Assembly (NCBI GenBank): GCA_029239755.1
Contig: JARBUI010000020.1
Location: forward strand, 1-62,827
Direction: 5' to 3'
DNA length: 62,827 nucleotides
DNA from: Clostridia bacterium
GTDB taxonomy: Bacteria; Bacillota; Clostridia; Lachnospirales; Cellulosilyticaceae
Numbering within the stretch: the first letter of the stretch is position 1; each line of letters opens with the position of its first letter. This document shows positions 9,022 through 18,414 of this stretch, piece by piece. The translations under genes were made by a program, and so were the position numbers. Under the pieces are notes generated by a model. It searched no databases. It worked only from the letters and a program-made list of their open reading frames with translations, and had not been told where the DNA came from.

Positions 9022-10371
9022 ATGGATTATTTAAGAGATATAAAAGAGTTCAAGCATGCGCTAAGTTTAAGTGAAGAGATCTTAAATAAAGAATATCTCA
9101 GACAACTTAAAATGATGTCCTTATCGCCGACTGCCGATGTAGCTGATACATCTTCTATACAGCTCATCAGACTCAAAAATATCCCAGAATCGTGCTGCAG
9201 CTACATAATTGAGAGAATGATTCCAGTGCTGGCTGCACTTCATCATTTAGGAACAGCTATAGGGTATATTTTAAGAGTCACTCCTGCAAAGGTCACTGCT
9301 TATCTAGCCATTCAAAGCATAAAAGATATCTATACTTCTCTAAAGTTAATTGAAAATGCATTAGATATTAAAGACTCAAACCTATTCATTGAGGTGATAG
9401 ATACTAATAAAAAAAATGATTTGCTAAGCAATTTATTTAATCAAGATAAAATAACTAGTCTATCCTCTGTTATTATAAATCCTACTTTTAGAAGTAATAC
9501 GAATAAAGGAATTTTTTCTGAACTTCAAGAACTCCATAAGTTGATGGGAAGTGAGGAGTATATTCTCTTTTTTTTAGCGACCCCCGCAGAAAAAGAACAA
9601 ATAAAGGACAGCATCTACCAGCTAGAGAACCTATGTACTTTATTAGATTCTTTTAAAATCACTACTTTTACTTATAATCATAACACATCGGACACCTGTA
9701 CAAATAATGCAAGCAAATCTGATTCCCAAAACTTATCTCATACCACTTCTGAAAGTGAGACACTAACGACTTCAAAGGAACTGGACTGCAAAAACTTGAA
9801 TACCTTAATAACTAATTACGATGTAGATGATAGTCTTGACTTTTGTTTTAATACACAAACCATTAAAGCGACTGATACAAAAAACATATGTGCGAGCACG
9901 CATTCAACAACTGATGCAGATCAGACTACCCGGAGTCATTCTAAGAGTGAAGGGCAAACCAATGCAAAGGGCAATAGCATGACCTATTCCTTTACAGGAA
10001 TAAATAAAACGTCATCAGAACTCCTAAAAAAGACCGATTTTACTCTTAATCAATTTTACGATTTGCAAAGTATTCCGCAATTCAACTTTGGCATCTATTT
10101 TCTATCACCTCATACCTATACAACACTCCGAGCTACTTTTACTTATTTAGATTTACTTAAAAGAAATAAAGAAAATGTATGCGATAGCTGTATTACAACT
10201 TGGGATACACATGACGCTCATTTTAACAGGCTATTTCATTGTTTATCAAAGCTTAGCCACCCCTCTTTTATAAAAGCACGTAGCGAGAGATTTATAACCC
10301 CTACTTCATGGATTGATCATCAATCCTTAGCTCATCTCATGTGCATACCAACTCTTTCACATTTAACCTAG
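9022..10371 (+). CDS. Unknown protein resembling only the N-terminal region of HerA/DUF87-type ATPases
   Basis: I do not recognise a characterised family. Three features recall the N-terminal region of large clostridial DUF87/HerA-like ATP-binding proteins: an N-terminal alpha/beta region ending in a segment (about residues 170-215) with LHKLMGSEEYILFFLATPAEKE; a serine/threonine-rich stretch with SES, TSK and SKSEGQ patterns (about 220-330); and a C-terminal end TPTSWIDHQSLAHLMCIPT that resembles the linker (eLA.LM.lP) leading into the ATPase domain. The protein stops at 449 residues, exactly where that ATPase would begin, with no Walker motif here or in the next 300 bases in any frame I read. 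No signal peptide. GGGGGATTTCC precedes the ATG. It may be a truncated gene or a stand-alone module. Confidence 0.6.
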   Translation: MDYLRDIKEFKHALSLSEEILNKEYLRQLKMMSLSPTADVADTSSIQLIRLKNIPESCCSYIIERMIPVLAALHHLGTAIGYILRVTPAKVTAYLAIQSIKDIYTSLKLIENALDIKDSNLFIEVIDTNKKNDLLSNLFNQDKITSLSSVIINPTFRSNTNKGIFSELQELHKLMGSEEYILFFLATPAEKEQIKDSIYQLENLCTLLDSFKITTFTYNHNTSDTCTNNASKSDSQNLSHTTSESETLTTSKELDCKNLNTLITNYDVDDSLDFCFNTQTIKATDTKNICASTHSTTDADQTTRSHSKSEGQTNAKGNSMTYSFTGINKTSSELLKKTDFTLNQFYDLQSIPQFNFGIYFLSPHTYTTLRATFTYLDLLKRNKENVCDSCITTWDTHDAHFNRLFHCLSKLSHPSFIKARSERFITPTSWIDHQSLAHLMCIPTLSHLT

Positions 10372-10689
10372 ACACCCTGCATCAAGCATCCTCACAGCAG
10401 CTAAATACAAGCCCTGGGGTCATGCTGTCCTTCATGTTATACACGTTAAATACGAGGACAAGTATTGCTTCTTTTTATATTTAATAACTTTTTATATTAG
10501 TCCTTCTTCGAATAAAATTATTAGTAAATTAAAATGTGAATAGGTGTAGTTAGTAATAGCATATATCATTCATCTAGTAGGTTATCATGGGATAAACTTC
10601 ATAGCATATTTGACTGGCATATACCAATAATAACTTTGATATTGTCCGCTAAATATTAGATTTCACACATCAAAGGAGGTATTGTATTA
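10372..10689. other. 318-base intergenic region, no gene recognised
   Basis: AT-rich leader of the manganese-catalase-like gene. I saw no convincing open frame, terminator or remnant of an ATPase domain. A weak PerR-like match (about 10 of 14) near 10511-10525 is not strong enough to call, and a sporulation-type promoter could not be resolved. Confidence 0.5.
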
Positions 10690-11361
10690 ATGTTTAAGCA
10701 TGAAAAACAGTTATTAAAAGAAGTTAAAGTAGAAAAACCTAATCCACAATATGCAGTCTTGATGCAAGAGCAGCTTGGCGGCGGCAATGGCGAATTAAAG
10801 GCAGCACTTCAATATCTTTCTCAAAGCTTTAGAGTTAAAGACCCTGCTATAAAAGACTTATTTTTAGATATCGGTTCTGAAGAATTAAGTCATATGGAAA
10901 TGGTAGCTGCGACTATTAACTTACTTAACGGACATGATGTTGATTATAAGGCGGTAGAAGCCGGTGAAATACAAAGCCATGTCATATTAGGATTAGCACC
11001 TGGCCTTGTTAACTCATCCGGGTATTCTTGGACAGCAGACTACGTCACTGTTACAGGAGACTTGGCTGCCGACTTACTTTCAAATATTGCCTCTGAACAA
11101 AGAGCAAAGGTAGTCTATGAATATTTGTACAGACAAATTAATGATAAGCACGTCAGAGAAACGATTGACTTCCTTTTAAACAGAGAAGAAGCTCATAACG
11201 CCCTGTTTAGAGAAGCCCTTAATCAAATAAAAGATTCAGGATCTAATAAAGACTTTGGAGTTACAGAAGACTCAAAACTTTACTTCAACCTCTCTTCTCC
11301 TGGAAGGTATTTTAATAATCCCGAACCAACACCCGTTAGCTTTGAAAGTCCACGAAGATAA
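10690..11361 (+). CDS. Manganese catalase / CotJC-like diiron-fold protein
   Basis: Ferritin-like four-helix protein of the manganese catalase family, which disproportionates H2O2 at a dinuclear Mn centre. Metal ligands are in the expected places: Glu35 (NGELKAA), Glu65 and His68 (SEELSHME), a glutamate in ASEQRAK and the histidine of REEAHNALF. 223 residues, longer at the C terminus than the CotJC paralogue at 25037-25645, with the same Glu35/Glu65/His68 layout. A strong AAAGGAGG site precedes the ATG. It may act as a vegetative peroxide-detoxifying enzyme or as a spore-coat protein; the nearby rubrerythrin/desulfoferrodoxin operon favours the former. Confidence 0.85.
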   Translation: MFKHEKQLLKEVKVEKPNPQYAVLMQEQLGGGNGELKAALQYLSQSFRVKDPAIKDLFLDIGSEELSHMEMVAATINLLNGHDVDYKAVEAGEIQSHVILGLAPGLVNSSGYSWTADYVTVTGDLAADLLSNIASEQRAKVVYEYLYRQINDKHVRETIDFLLNREEAHNALFREALNQIKDSGSNKDFGVTEDSKLYFNLSSPGRYFNNPEPTPVSFESPRR

Positions 11362-11436
11362 TGAGAATTATCCCATCTATTAATTAAGTCTAAGATCTTA
11401 TATATTGCTGCATTAAACCTCTTGGCCTGTCTGTTT

Positions 11437-11462
11437 AAAAAAGGCAAGCCAGGAGGCTTGCC
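11437..11462 (-). terminator. Terminator of the desulfoferrodoxin-rubrerythrin operon
   Basis: On the minus strand GGCAAGCC and GGCTTGCC form a perfect 8-base GC-rich stem with a 4-base loop, followed by TTTTTT. Confidence 0.88.
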
Positions 11463-11508
11463 GCTATAAACATGTTGCTTATTATATATACTCTATGTAG
11501 TTAGCTAA

Positions 11509-12048
11509 TTAATAATTCTTAGCCATTACTTCAAAATAAGCTTTTGGATGGTCACATACTGGACATTTTTCAGCTGCTTTATCTCCTACATGTATATACC
11601 CACAATTTCTACATTGCCATACAACTTTATCATCTTTTACAAACACCTTGTCTTCGTTAACGTTTTTAAGTAATGCAAGGTATCTTTCTTCATGTTCTTT
11701 TTCAATTTTGGCAACAGCTTCAAAAAGATAAGCAATCTTAGTAAATCCTTCTTCTTTAGCTTCTTTTGCAAAAGTTGCATACATATCTGTCCACTCATAA
11801 TGTTCGCCCTCAGCAGCGGCCTTTAGGTTATCTGCTGTTGAACCTACCCCATCATGTAAAAGCTTATACCAGATTTTAGCATGTTCTTTTTCATTATTTG
11901 CTGTTTCTTCAAAAAGCTTTGCAATTTGTTCAAATCCTTCTTTTTTAGCCTTTGAGGCAAAATAAGTATATTTGTTTCTTGCTTGTGACTCACCTGCAAA
12001 GGCTGCCATTAAATTAGCTTCTGTTTTTGTTCCTTTTAAATTACTCAT
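11509..12048 (-). CDS. rbr: Rubrerythrin (NADH-linked peroxidase of anaerobes)
   Basis: Cytoplasmic non-haem iron protein that reduces hydrogen peroxide. The N-terminal ferritin-like diiron domain (about residues 1-140) shows the repeated glutamate motifs [30 protein letters not shown] and [11 protein letters not shown]. The C-terminal rubredoxin-like domain has Cys pairs CRNCG and CPVCDHP (about 146-167) that bind one iron. The 179-aa length is typical. It lies 29 bases downstream of desulfoferrodoxin on the same strand with a GGAGCG ribosome site, forming a two-gene oxidative-stress operon that ends at a strong terminator. Superoxide reduction by the first gene yields the peroxide removed by the second. 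Confidence 0.95.
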   Translation of the reverse strand: MSNLKGTKTEANLMAAFAGESQARNKYTYFASKAKKEGFEQIAKLFEETANNEKEHAKIWYKLLHDGVGSTADNLKAAAEGEHYEWTDMYATFAKEAKEEGFTKIAYLFEAVAKIEKEHEERYLALLKNVNEDKVFVKDDKVVWQCRNCGYIHVGDKAAEKCPVCDHPKAYFEVMAKNY

Positions 12049-12077
12049 GAATCAACGCTCCTTTAATAAATTAGGTT

Positions 12078-12464
12078 TTAGTTTATTTCTGTCTTCCATA
12101 ATCCATGTAAATTGCAGTACGCAAATGCCGACAGTGCTTTATCATTATCAAGTACAAAGGTTACTTGAGGCTCTTCTCCTATACTTAGACATTTACGCTG
12201 ACCACCTTTTTCTGTTTGAAGATATACCCAGGCTATATGGTGCTCTTCCAGCATAGGATGTGAAACGCTCCCAATTGCCACTGTTACTGTATTCCCCTCA
12301 ACAGTTATAACAGGCAAGTGTTTTTCAGTCGCTGCCTCGGTGGTATTAGGTACAAGTTCTGTCATCTTTTCCCCACAGCATATCATGCTTACTCCAGCAT
12401 CTTTTATCATTCCAACCAGGTTTTTACAATGCTTACAGACAAAAAATTTTTGTTCTTCGTACAT
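12078..12464 (-). CDS. dfx: Desulfoferrodoxin (superoxide reductase, two iron centres)
   Basis: Reduces superoxide to hydrogen peroxide without producing O2. The N-terminal desulforedoxin-like centre has Cys10, Cys13, Cys29 and Cys30. The C-terminal catalytic centre has the EKH motif with His49, His69, His75, Cys117 and His120, the complete Fe(His)4Cys set. At 128 residues it is full length. The start follows GAGGAGGAATT. It is the first gene of an operon with rubrerythrin and is preceded by a promoter whose start region lies in a long PerR-like palindrome, so peroxide-responsive repression is likely. Confidence 0.95.
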   Translation of the reverse strand: MYEEQKFFVCKHCKNLVGMIKDAGVSMICCGEKMTELVPNTTEAATEKHLPVITVEGNTVTVAIGSVSHPMLEEHHIAWVYLQTEKGGQRKCLSIGEEPQVTFVLDNDKALSAFAYCNLHGLWKTEIN

Positions 12465-12522
12465 GACAATTCCTCCTCATACTCGTTTTAGTTTTAAAAT
12501 GCTAAGCTATAATGAATATAAA

Positions 12523-12547
12523 CTAATTAATAATTACTATTAATTAG
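12523..12547 (-). promoter_or_regulatory. PerR/Fur-like palindromic operator of dfx-rbr
   Basis: CTAATTAATA and TATTAATTAG form a perfect 10-base inverted repeat around a 5-base centre, or a 12-1-12 dyad with one mismatch. The central 15 bases match the PerR consensus at 11 of 14 positions. It lies just downstream of the -10 element, over the expected transcription start. No T-run follows, so a terminator is unlikely. Confidence 0.6.
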
Positions 12548-12548
12548 A

Positions 12549-12577
12549 ATTTTATATTAAAGAATAATATTTGTCAA
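12549..12577 (-). promoter_or_regulatory. Sigma-A promoter of the dfx-rbr operon
   Basis: On the minus strand TTGACA (12577-12572) and TAAAAT (12554-12549) are spaced by 17 bases, about 85 bases before the dfx start codon. Confidence 0.7.
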
Positions 12578-12646
12578 TTAAATTTTAAAATACTATTCCT
12601 TAACCTTATTATACCATTTTATTAAATAATTAAAATAATATACTTT

Positions 12647-14650
12647 TTAATATTTAAACCTTGATATATCCGTTTGCATTTCTTCTGCTAATTTTGCCAA
12701 AGCTTCACTTGCATTTGCTATTTCTGTCATAGACGCTGTTTGCTCTTCTACTGATGCCGAAGCCTCTTCTGAACCAGCAGCATTTTCTTCTGAAATAGCT
12801 GATAAGTTCTGTATAATACCAATGATTTCTTCTTTTTTACTTTCCATTTCAAGTCCTGATTGATTTAACGATTCTATAATACCCCGTATCTTTTCTATGG
12901 CATCAGAAATACCGTCAAATCTTTTGTTGGTATTTTCTACACTTTGGTTCTGCTCCGCAACAATCTGACCTACTTGTCCCATCGTCTTTACCGCTTCTTC
13001 AGTCTTACGAGTAAGTGCCTCAATAATTACTGCAATTTCATCTGTAAAACGGTTAGATTGTTCTGCAAGTTTTCTGATTTCATCAGCTACTACTGCAAAA
13101 CCTCTTCCTGAATCACCTGCTCTCGCTGCTTCTATGGCAGCATTTAAAGCGAGCAAATTGGTTTGATCAGCAATACTTTTTATCATTTGACTAGCTATTT
13201 CTATCTTTTCTGCACTTTGATTTGTCTCAATAATAATTTGTTGTACTCTAAGAGCTGCCTCATCGCTTTCATTTGTTTTTTGAACTAAAACTTTAAGCGC
13301 TTCTGCTCCCTTATTTCGCAGTCTATTTACTTTTTCAACAGCGTCATTTAAACGTGTCATCATGTTTTGGTTTTCTACTATATGCTCACCTAGTCCATTA
13401 ATATGCATAGCCCCTTCTTGTGTTTCTTTTGCTTGGTCGCTGGCTCCTCTAGCAATTTCTTCTATAGTTCTTGCAACCTCGTCAACTGCAGTAGCTGCCT
13501 CATGGCTTGTTGAAGTTAACTGCTCTGAAGACGCAGCCACCTGCTGTGATATAGATGAAATCTTTTTAATGAGCGCTGTTAAATTCTCTTGCATCGTAAT
13601 AACTGCACGCGCTATTGTCCCTATTTCATCACTTCTTCCAAGTGACCTCATTATTTTATCATTCTTATCAAAAACTAAATCATACTTTGATAGACTGTCT
13701 ATACGCCTTGATATATATGTAATAGGCTTACTAATAGATTTTCCTAAAAGTACAGAAGCAATAAGCCCAACTAAAATAACTAAAAAAGATGTAAATAATA
13801 TAACATTTCTGAGTTTATGCATATTACTTAAAATATCACTTTCATAAGTACCAATCCCAAGTGTCCAGTTAGTATTTGGAATGGGAGCCATAGCTGTTAT
13901 GCGCGTTTCACCTTCAAATGAATAACTAACAACTCCCTCTTTCCCTAATCCTAATTTACTCAGTTCTATCCCAAAGTTTTTAAGACTTCCATTTGCTTCA
14001 ATATCACTTAGTACATTTCTTTGGCTAATAACTAATTCTCTATTAGGATGTGCATAAAATGTACTGTCACTTCCTAATATAAAGGCATAACCTGTTTCGC
14101 CAACACCTAATTCATCAGTAATGTCATTTAAGGCAGTTCCGTCTTTTCTTCCAATTAATGCCCCAACGACTTTACCATCTCTTTCAATTGGCACAGCATA
14201 CATGATAACAGGTTTGCCTGTTACTTTGCTGATAATAACATCAGATACATTGGGTTTTCCCTCTAAAGCTTTCTTAATGTATTCTCGGTCTCCAAGCTCA
14301 GTGGTTTCCCCTGTACCAACATATTGTGCAGTACCATTCTGCAAGACAACTGCCAGGTCTAAATACTCTAACCGCTCAGCATCTAACTTAAGAGAGTCTC
14401 TCTGAATTTCCCAGTCCATTGTCTTTATCGTTTCTCTAGCTGCTACTTCTTTTAAAATTTCTATGCGAAGTGAAATTTTTGCATCTATATGCTGAGCACT
14501 AACCTTTGCATACTGCTCTAAAGTATTTTGTACTTCATAAAGAGTAGTATTCTCACTAAATTTAAAAGCTGAAAAACCAAGAACTAATGATATCACCAGA
14601 ACCAAACATCCTACGAAGAATGTAATCCTTTTTGATAAACTCATTTTCAT
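12647..14650 (-). CDS. Methyl-accepting chemotaxis protein with dCache sensor
   Basis: Membrane chemoreceptor. A transmembrane helix near residues 9-28 is followed by an extracytoplasmic double-Cache sensor (about 35-280; note the [18 protein letters not shown] and [11 protein letters not shown] segments typical of dCache_1), a second membrane helix near 285-305, a HAMP domain, and the long cytoplasmic coiled coil with the conserved signalling tip around [18 protein letters not shown]. It should couple to CheA/CheW, which are not in this window. It has its own leader, because the upstream kinase operon ends at a terminator. The ligand is unknown; dCache_1 domains often bind amino acids or other small metabolites. 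Confidence 0.93.
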   Translation of the reverse strand: MKMSLSKRITFFVGCLVLVISLVLGFSAFKFSENTTLYEVQNTLEQYAKVSAQHIDAKISLRIEILKEVAARETIKTMDWEIQRDSLKLDAERLEYLDLAVVLQNGTAQYVGTGETTELGDREYIKKALEGKPNVSDVIISKVTGKPVIMYAVPIERDGKVVGALIGRKDGTALNDITDELGVGETGYAFILGSDSTFYAHPNRELVISQRNVLSDIEANGSLKNFGIELSKLGLGKEGVVSYSFEGETRITAMAPIPNTNWTLGIGTYESDILSNMHKLRNVILFTSFLVILVGLIASVLLGKSISKPITYISRRIDSLSKYDLVFDKNDKIMRSLGRSDEIGTIARAVITMQENLTALIKKISSISQQVAASSEQLTSTSHEAATAVDEVARTIEEIARGASDQAKETQEGAMHINGLGEHIVENQNMMTRLNDAVEKVNRLRNKGAEALKVLVQKTNESDEAALRVQQIIIETNQSAEKIEIASQMIKSIADQTNLLALNAAIEAARAGDSGRGFAVVADEIRKLAEQSNRFTDEIAVIIEALTRKTEEAVKTMGQVGQIVAEQNQSVENTNKRFDGISDAIEKIRGIIESLNQSGLEMESKKEEIIGIIQNLSAISEENAAGSEEASASVEEQTASMTEIANASEALAKLAEEMQTDISRFKY

Positions 14651-14771
14651 ATCTTTACCCCCTCTTTCAAATTGTTTATAATAGTGGTATTTATATAGTA
14701 TACATTAAAATACTCTGAAAATCGATAAAAATATGCATTACTCGAGTTAATAAGCCTATGCCGACATTCAC

Positions 14772-14796
14772 AAAAACCTCTAGTAAGACTAGAGGT
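14772..14796 (-). terminator. Terminator of the HD-GYP / PAS-kinase operon
   Basis: On the minus strand ACCTCTAG pairs with CTAGAGGT over 8 bases with a 5-base loop and is followed by TTTTTG, 9 bases past the kinase stop codon. Confidence 0.85.
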
Positions 14797-14804
14797 AAAA
14801 TACT

Positions 14805-16568
14805 TTATTTGCCTAATAATTTAAGAAGCTTATCAAATTGAAATGTCTGACTTAAATGCCTCATGATATCTACATCTTGGGAGTTTACAGAACTCATTAA
14901 ATCTATTATTTTCTCTATTTCATCAATATCTCCTTCTAGAAGGGCCTCTTTAAGCTGCTCCTTTATAGCAGTCGGCAAATGGTCTAATTGGGTGGCTGCC
15001 ACTTCTTCATCAGCATTTTTACTAAGCTCATTACTAGTTAACTCATCTTCCATTTTTAATGCTTCAAAATCGGATACCTTAATAGGAATATAAAAACTAA
15101 AATCTGATCCTTCGCCAAGTGTACTCACTACCGTTATTTCCCCACCCAGTTTTTCAATAAACTTTCTCGTTATCGCAAGTCCTAATCCTGTACCCCCTTC
15201 ATTTTGATTTTTCTGCCCAACTTGCACAAAGTTATTAAAAATGCTACGAAGATCTTTTTCTTCTATGCCTACCCCTGTATCTTTAACCGAAAAGTACAGA
15301 AGCCTGCTTCCATTTTGATTCTTTATACCAGCATATATTTTTACGCTGCCATCATAGGTAAATTTTACTGCATTGCCTACTAAGTTAATTAATATTTGAC
15401 GCAGCTTCACCTCATCTGTTATTAAAAAACGCGGCAAATTACTTTCAATAATAAACTCAAATCTAATCCCTTTTTCCTGAATACGCAGATAAAAAGTGTT
15501 TTTGATATCTTCAAGTAATGCATGAATATCAAATGAAGATATGTTCAGCGTTACTCTGCCGGCTTCTATTTTAGATATTTCTAAAATTTCATTAATCATT
15601 CCTAACAGGTGTTCACCGTTTTTATGAATAATTTTGACTTTATCTTTGTGATCAGACGAAATATTTGTATTATCCATTAACAATTGTGAAAATCCGAGTA
15701 TAGCGTTAAGAGGGGTTCTAATTTCATGACTCATATGGGCTATAAAAATACTTTTGGCTTGATTCGCCTTCTCAGCTTCTTGTTTTGCCTGCAAAAGAGC
15801 TTGCTGAGACTTTATGCTGTCGGTTATATCTTCTTTAACTGCAACAAAGTGTGTGATTTTATTTTCAGTATCAAAAACTGGTGAAATAAAAGCATCTTCC
15901 CAGTACAATCCCCCATCTTTTTTCTTATTGATAAAAGTACCTCGCCACAGTTCACCCTTTAGAATCGTTTCCCATAATAGCTTATAAAACTTCTTATCCA
16001 TTTCACCAGAAGCCTGAATTTTAGGATTTTTTCCAAGTACATCTTCTTCTGTAAATCCAGTGATTCTTGTAAAAGCAGGATTAATATATTCAATGATACC
16101 TCTCTTATTAGTAACAATAATACTTACAGGACTATAAAAAAGTGCCTTAGCTTGTTTTTTAAGTTCAAACTCTGTCTGTTTTTTACCATTGATATCGTGG
16201 ATAACACTTAAAAAGTAATCAGGCTTTTGGCTTTTATCATACACTAGGGTTACTGTTAAATTAACCCAAACAATTGTTCCATCCTTTTTAATATACCTTT
16301 TTTCTAAACTATATCCATGGCTCTTTCCTTCTATTAATTCTTTAACGTACTTGTTGTCAATCTCTAGATCATCAGCATAGGTAATATCTCCAAAAGTCAT
16401 GCTCTTTAGTTCTTCTTCAGAATAACCTACAATTTTAACAAAGGGTGCATTAACCCTCTTAAAATTCCCATCTATCGACAATTCTGCTATCCCCACGCCT
16501 GCTAATTCGAATACATTACCAAACATTTGCTCATTTTCATGTGAGACATTCTCATTTTCTAGTTTCAT
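14805..16568 (-). CDS. PAS-PAS sensor histidine kinase (cytoplasmic)
   Basis: Soluble sensor kinase of 587 residues with no membrane segment. Order: PAS domain (about 15-130), second PAS/PAC (about 140-265), HisKA with the phospho-accepting histidine in AHMSHEIRTPLNA, HATPase with NLVGNAVKFT, DTGVGI and GGTGLGL boxes, then a 75-residue tail (LPTAIKEQLKEALLEGDIDEI...) of the kind found at the ends of hybrid kinases, but with no receiver domain attached. It starts 22 bases behind a separate REC-HD-GYP gene, which is therefore its likely phosphorylation partner. The tail without a receiver suggests a split hybrid system. The signal is unknown. Confidence 0.9.
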   Translation of the reverse strand: MKLENENVSHENEQMFGNVFELAGVGIAELSIDGNFKRVNAPFVKIVGYSEEELKSMTFGDITYADDLEIDNKYVKELIEGKSHGYSLEKRYIKKDGTIVWVNLTVTLVYDKSQKPDYFLSVIHDINGKKQTEFELKKQAKALFYSPVSIIVTNKRGIIEYINPAFTRITGFTEEDVLGKNPKIQASGEMDKKFYKLLWETILKGELWRGTFINKKKDGGLYWEDAFISPVFDTENKITHFVAVKEDITDSIKSQQALLQAKQEAEKANQAKSIFIAHMSHEIRTPLNAILGFSQLLMDNTNISSDHKDKVKIIHKNGEHLLGMINEILEISKIEAGRVTLNISSFDIHALLEDIKNTFYLRIQEKGIRFEFIIESNLPRFLITDEVKLRQILINLVGNAVKFTYDGSVKIYAGIKNQNGSRLLYFSVKDTGVGIEEKDLRSIFNNFVQVGQKNQNEGGTGLGLAITRKFIEKLGGEITVVSTLGEGSDFSFYIPIKVSDFEALKMEDELTSNELSKNADEEVAATQLDHLPTAIKEQLKEALLEGDIDEIEKIIDLMSSVNSQDVDIMRHLSQTFQFDKLLKLLGK

Positions 16569-16590
16569 TTAGTCCCTCCATTTTTTAGTT

Positions 16591-17691
16591 CTAGACTTCA
16601 ATGTCATTTAATGTATCAAAAACTTCTGCTAATACATCAGCATTATTTAAAAATTCACTAAGTATATCAGGATCAAAATGCTTTTCTTTTCCTTCAGCCA
16701 TTATAGATATACTTACAGCATGACTAAAAGGTTCTTTATAAACTCTCCTTGATCTTAAAGCATCATATACATCTGCTATAGCCATAATCCTTGCACTTAA
16801 AGGAATCTCATCTCCAACTAACCCCCGTGGGTAGCCACTCCCATCCCATTTCTCATGATGGCACCCAGCAATCTCTATCCCCATTTTAAGAAATGAATTA
16901 GTTTTAGATTCACAATAAGCTTCTTTAAGATATTTCTCACCTAAATTTGTATGTGTTTTCATGATTTCAAATTCTTCTCCTGTCAGCTTTCCAGGTTTTA
17001 AAAGGATTCTGTCTGGTATTGCAATTTTTCCAACATCATGAAGAGGACTTGCATTATAAATATTTTCAATAAAAGTATCATCTATGAATGCTTTATATTT
17101 AGGGTTTTCCTGCAGCTTCTTTGCAAGAGTCTTACAGAAAGTTTTCGTTCTTTCTATGTGTTTTCCTGTATCATCATCTCTTGCTTCTGCAAGTTTTATC
17201 ATTGCAAATATTGTAACCAGATGACTCTCTGTAATCTCTTGTACCTGCTCTTTAATGATATGCTGTAATTCGCTGTTATGTTTCTCTATATCTTTTTGAA
17301 GAAGTCTAATAGTGAGGTGCGCTTTTACTCTTGCTTCAACTTCCTTTGTCTCAAAAGGCTTGGATATGTAATCAACGCCGCCAACTTCAAAAGCTGTTAA
17401 TTTATCAAATGTTGATGATAACGCACTGATAAACAAAATAGGAATATTCTGAAATCTTTCATCTTGTTTTAAGCGGCTACAAACCTCATATCCATCTATT
17501 TCGGGCATCATCACATCTAGTAAAATAAGATCGGGCGGATTTTTAAGAGCAGCACTTATTGCCATATTTCCATTTTGAAATGCTTTAATTTTATACCCTC
17601 TGCTTCGCAAAATCCCCGAAAGCAGCATTAAGTTCTCCGGAATATCATCTACTATCATAATAACTGAGTCTTTTAAAGTTATCTCCATCAT
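16591..17691 (-). CDS. Response regulator with HD-GYP c-di-GMP phosphodiesterase output
   Basis: REC domain (about 8-125; acidic pair Asp15/Asp16, phospho-acceptor Asp59 in LILLDVMMPEIDGYE, Lys in SKPF), a helical linker, and an HD-GYP domain (about 165-355). The metal site HDVGKIAIP, the HHEKWDGSGYP signature (canonical GYP) and the DVYDALRSRR segment are all present, so hydrolysis of cyclic di-GMP is expected. 366 residues. It is the first gene of an operon with the PAS kinase that follows after 22 bases. Phosphorylation by that kinase would gate c-di-GMP breakdown; this partnership is inferred from the gene order. Confidence 0.92.
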   Translation of the reverse strand: MMEITLKDSVIMIVDDIPENLMLLSGILRSRGYKIKAFQNGNMAISAALKNPPDLILLDVMMPEIDGYEVCSRLKQDERFQNIPILFISALSSTFDKLTAFEVGGVDYISKPFETKEVEARVKAHLTIRLLQKDIEKHNSELQHIIKEQVQEITESHLVTIFAMIKLAEARDDDTGKHIERTKTFCKTLAKKLQENPKYKAFIDDTFIENIYNASPLHDVGKIAIPDRILLKPGKLTGEEFEIMKTHTNLGEKYLKEAYCESKTNSFLKMGIEIAGCHHEKWDGSGYPRGLVGDEIPLSARIMAIADVYDALRSRRVYKEPFSHAVSISIMAEGKEKHFDPDILSEFLNNADVLAEVFDTLNDIEV

Positions 17692-18056
17692 TTATACCTC
17701 TATAAAATGAAATATTTAATCCTAAATCATCTAAACAATCCTATGTTTTTTAGTTATACCTTGTATGTAAAATCTTCCTTTAATTATACTCTATCACACT
17801 ACATATATATACCTCAAGTATAGGATCAAATTCTATTTATAGTTATGCAGCCTGGGCAAATAATTGTCAGTTCAAAGCTATTCTAGTTAACCAATTGTAT
17901 TCATATACTATTATAAGGCATATCATTAAATAATTGCTATAGGGCTATGCTGTTAATCATATATCCGTAACACTCTATCCATATTAGGCATATTTTGGTA
18001 TTAGAGAAAGTTTTCTCATGCTTATACACTTCTAGTTAGCAGCTTATTAATAGGGG
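17692..18056. other. 365-base divergent intergenic region before feoA
   Basis: AT-rich region between the HD-GYP gene (minus) and feoA (plus). It must hold both promoters. I could not find a convincing Fur box, riboswitch or small gene by eye. Confidence 0.5.
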
Positions 18057-18068
18057 ATGAATGGATAT

Positions 18069-18314
18069 ATGAATAATGATACTATTCCGCTTAGTTCAAT
18101 TCGCCTAGGCGAAAAATGCAGAGTAAAGGAACTTATTTCTGATGGCTTAGTAAGAAGAAGGATGCTAGACCTAGGTCTCATTCATGATACTGTAATAGAA
18201 CCTTTGCAAAAAAGTCCGTCTGGTGATCCTGTTGCTTATCTTATTAGAGGGGCTGTCATTGCCCTCCGCCAAGAAGTAGCTTCAATGATTTTAGTGGAGA
18301 CACTTAAACCATAA
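18069..18314 (+). CDS. feoA: FeoA, small SH3-like ferrous iron transport protein
   Basis: SH3-fold accessory protein for the FeoB ferrous iron transporter. Typical elements are the LSSIRLGEKCRVKEL opening, RRRMLDLGL in the middle and a PVAYLIRGAVIALRQEVASMILV core. I choose the ATG at 18069 (81 residues) because GGGG at 18053-18056 abuts the earlier ATG at 18057 and is better spaced for the later one; the longer form adds four residues. It lies about 100 bases before feoB with an intergenic hairpin between them. Expression is likely iron controlled, but no Fur box was recognised. Confidence 0.88.
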   Translation: MNNDTIPLSSIRLGEKCRVKELISDGLVRRRMLDLGLIHDTVIEPLQKSPSGDPVAYLIRGAVIALRQEVASMILVETLKP

Positions 18315-18324
18315 ATATTCAACG

Positions 18325-18368
18325 TCAATTTCTTTCGATCATTTAACTATTTAGTCGAAAGAAATTGA
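18325..18368. repeat. Perfect inverted repeat between feoA and feoB
   Basis: TCAATTTCTTTCGA (18325-18338) and its exact complement (18355-18368) form a 14-base stem with a 16-base loop. No T-run follows, so it is more likely an RNA stabiliser, attenuator or protein site than a simple terminator. Confidence 0.75.
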
Positions 18369-18414
18369 TTTATTAATAGTATTTAAAAGGTTAAAAGTAA
18401 GGAGGAAAAATAAA

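Noticed and set aside
10511..10525. PerR-like sequence before the manganese-catalase-like gene
   Set aside because: Only about 10 of 14 positions match in a very AT-rich region; expected by chance.
17692..18056. Fur box or riboswitch upstream of feoA
   Set aside because: No 7-1-7 Fur-like palindrome or known aptamer could be matched by eye.
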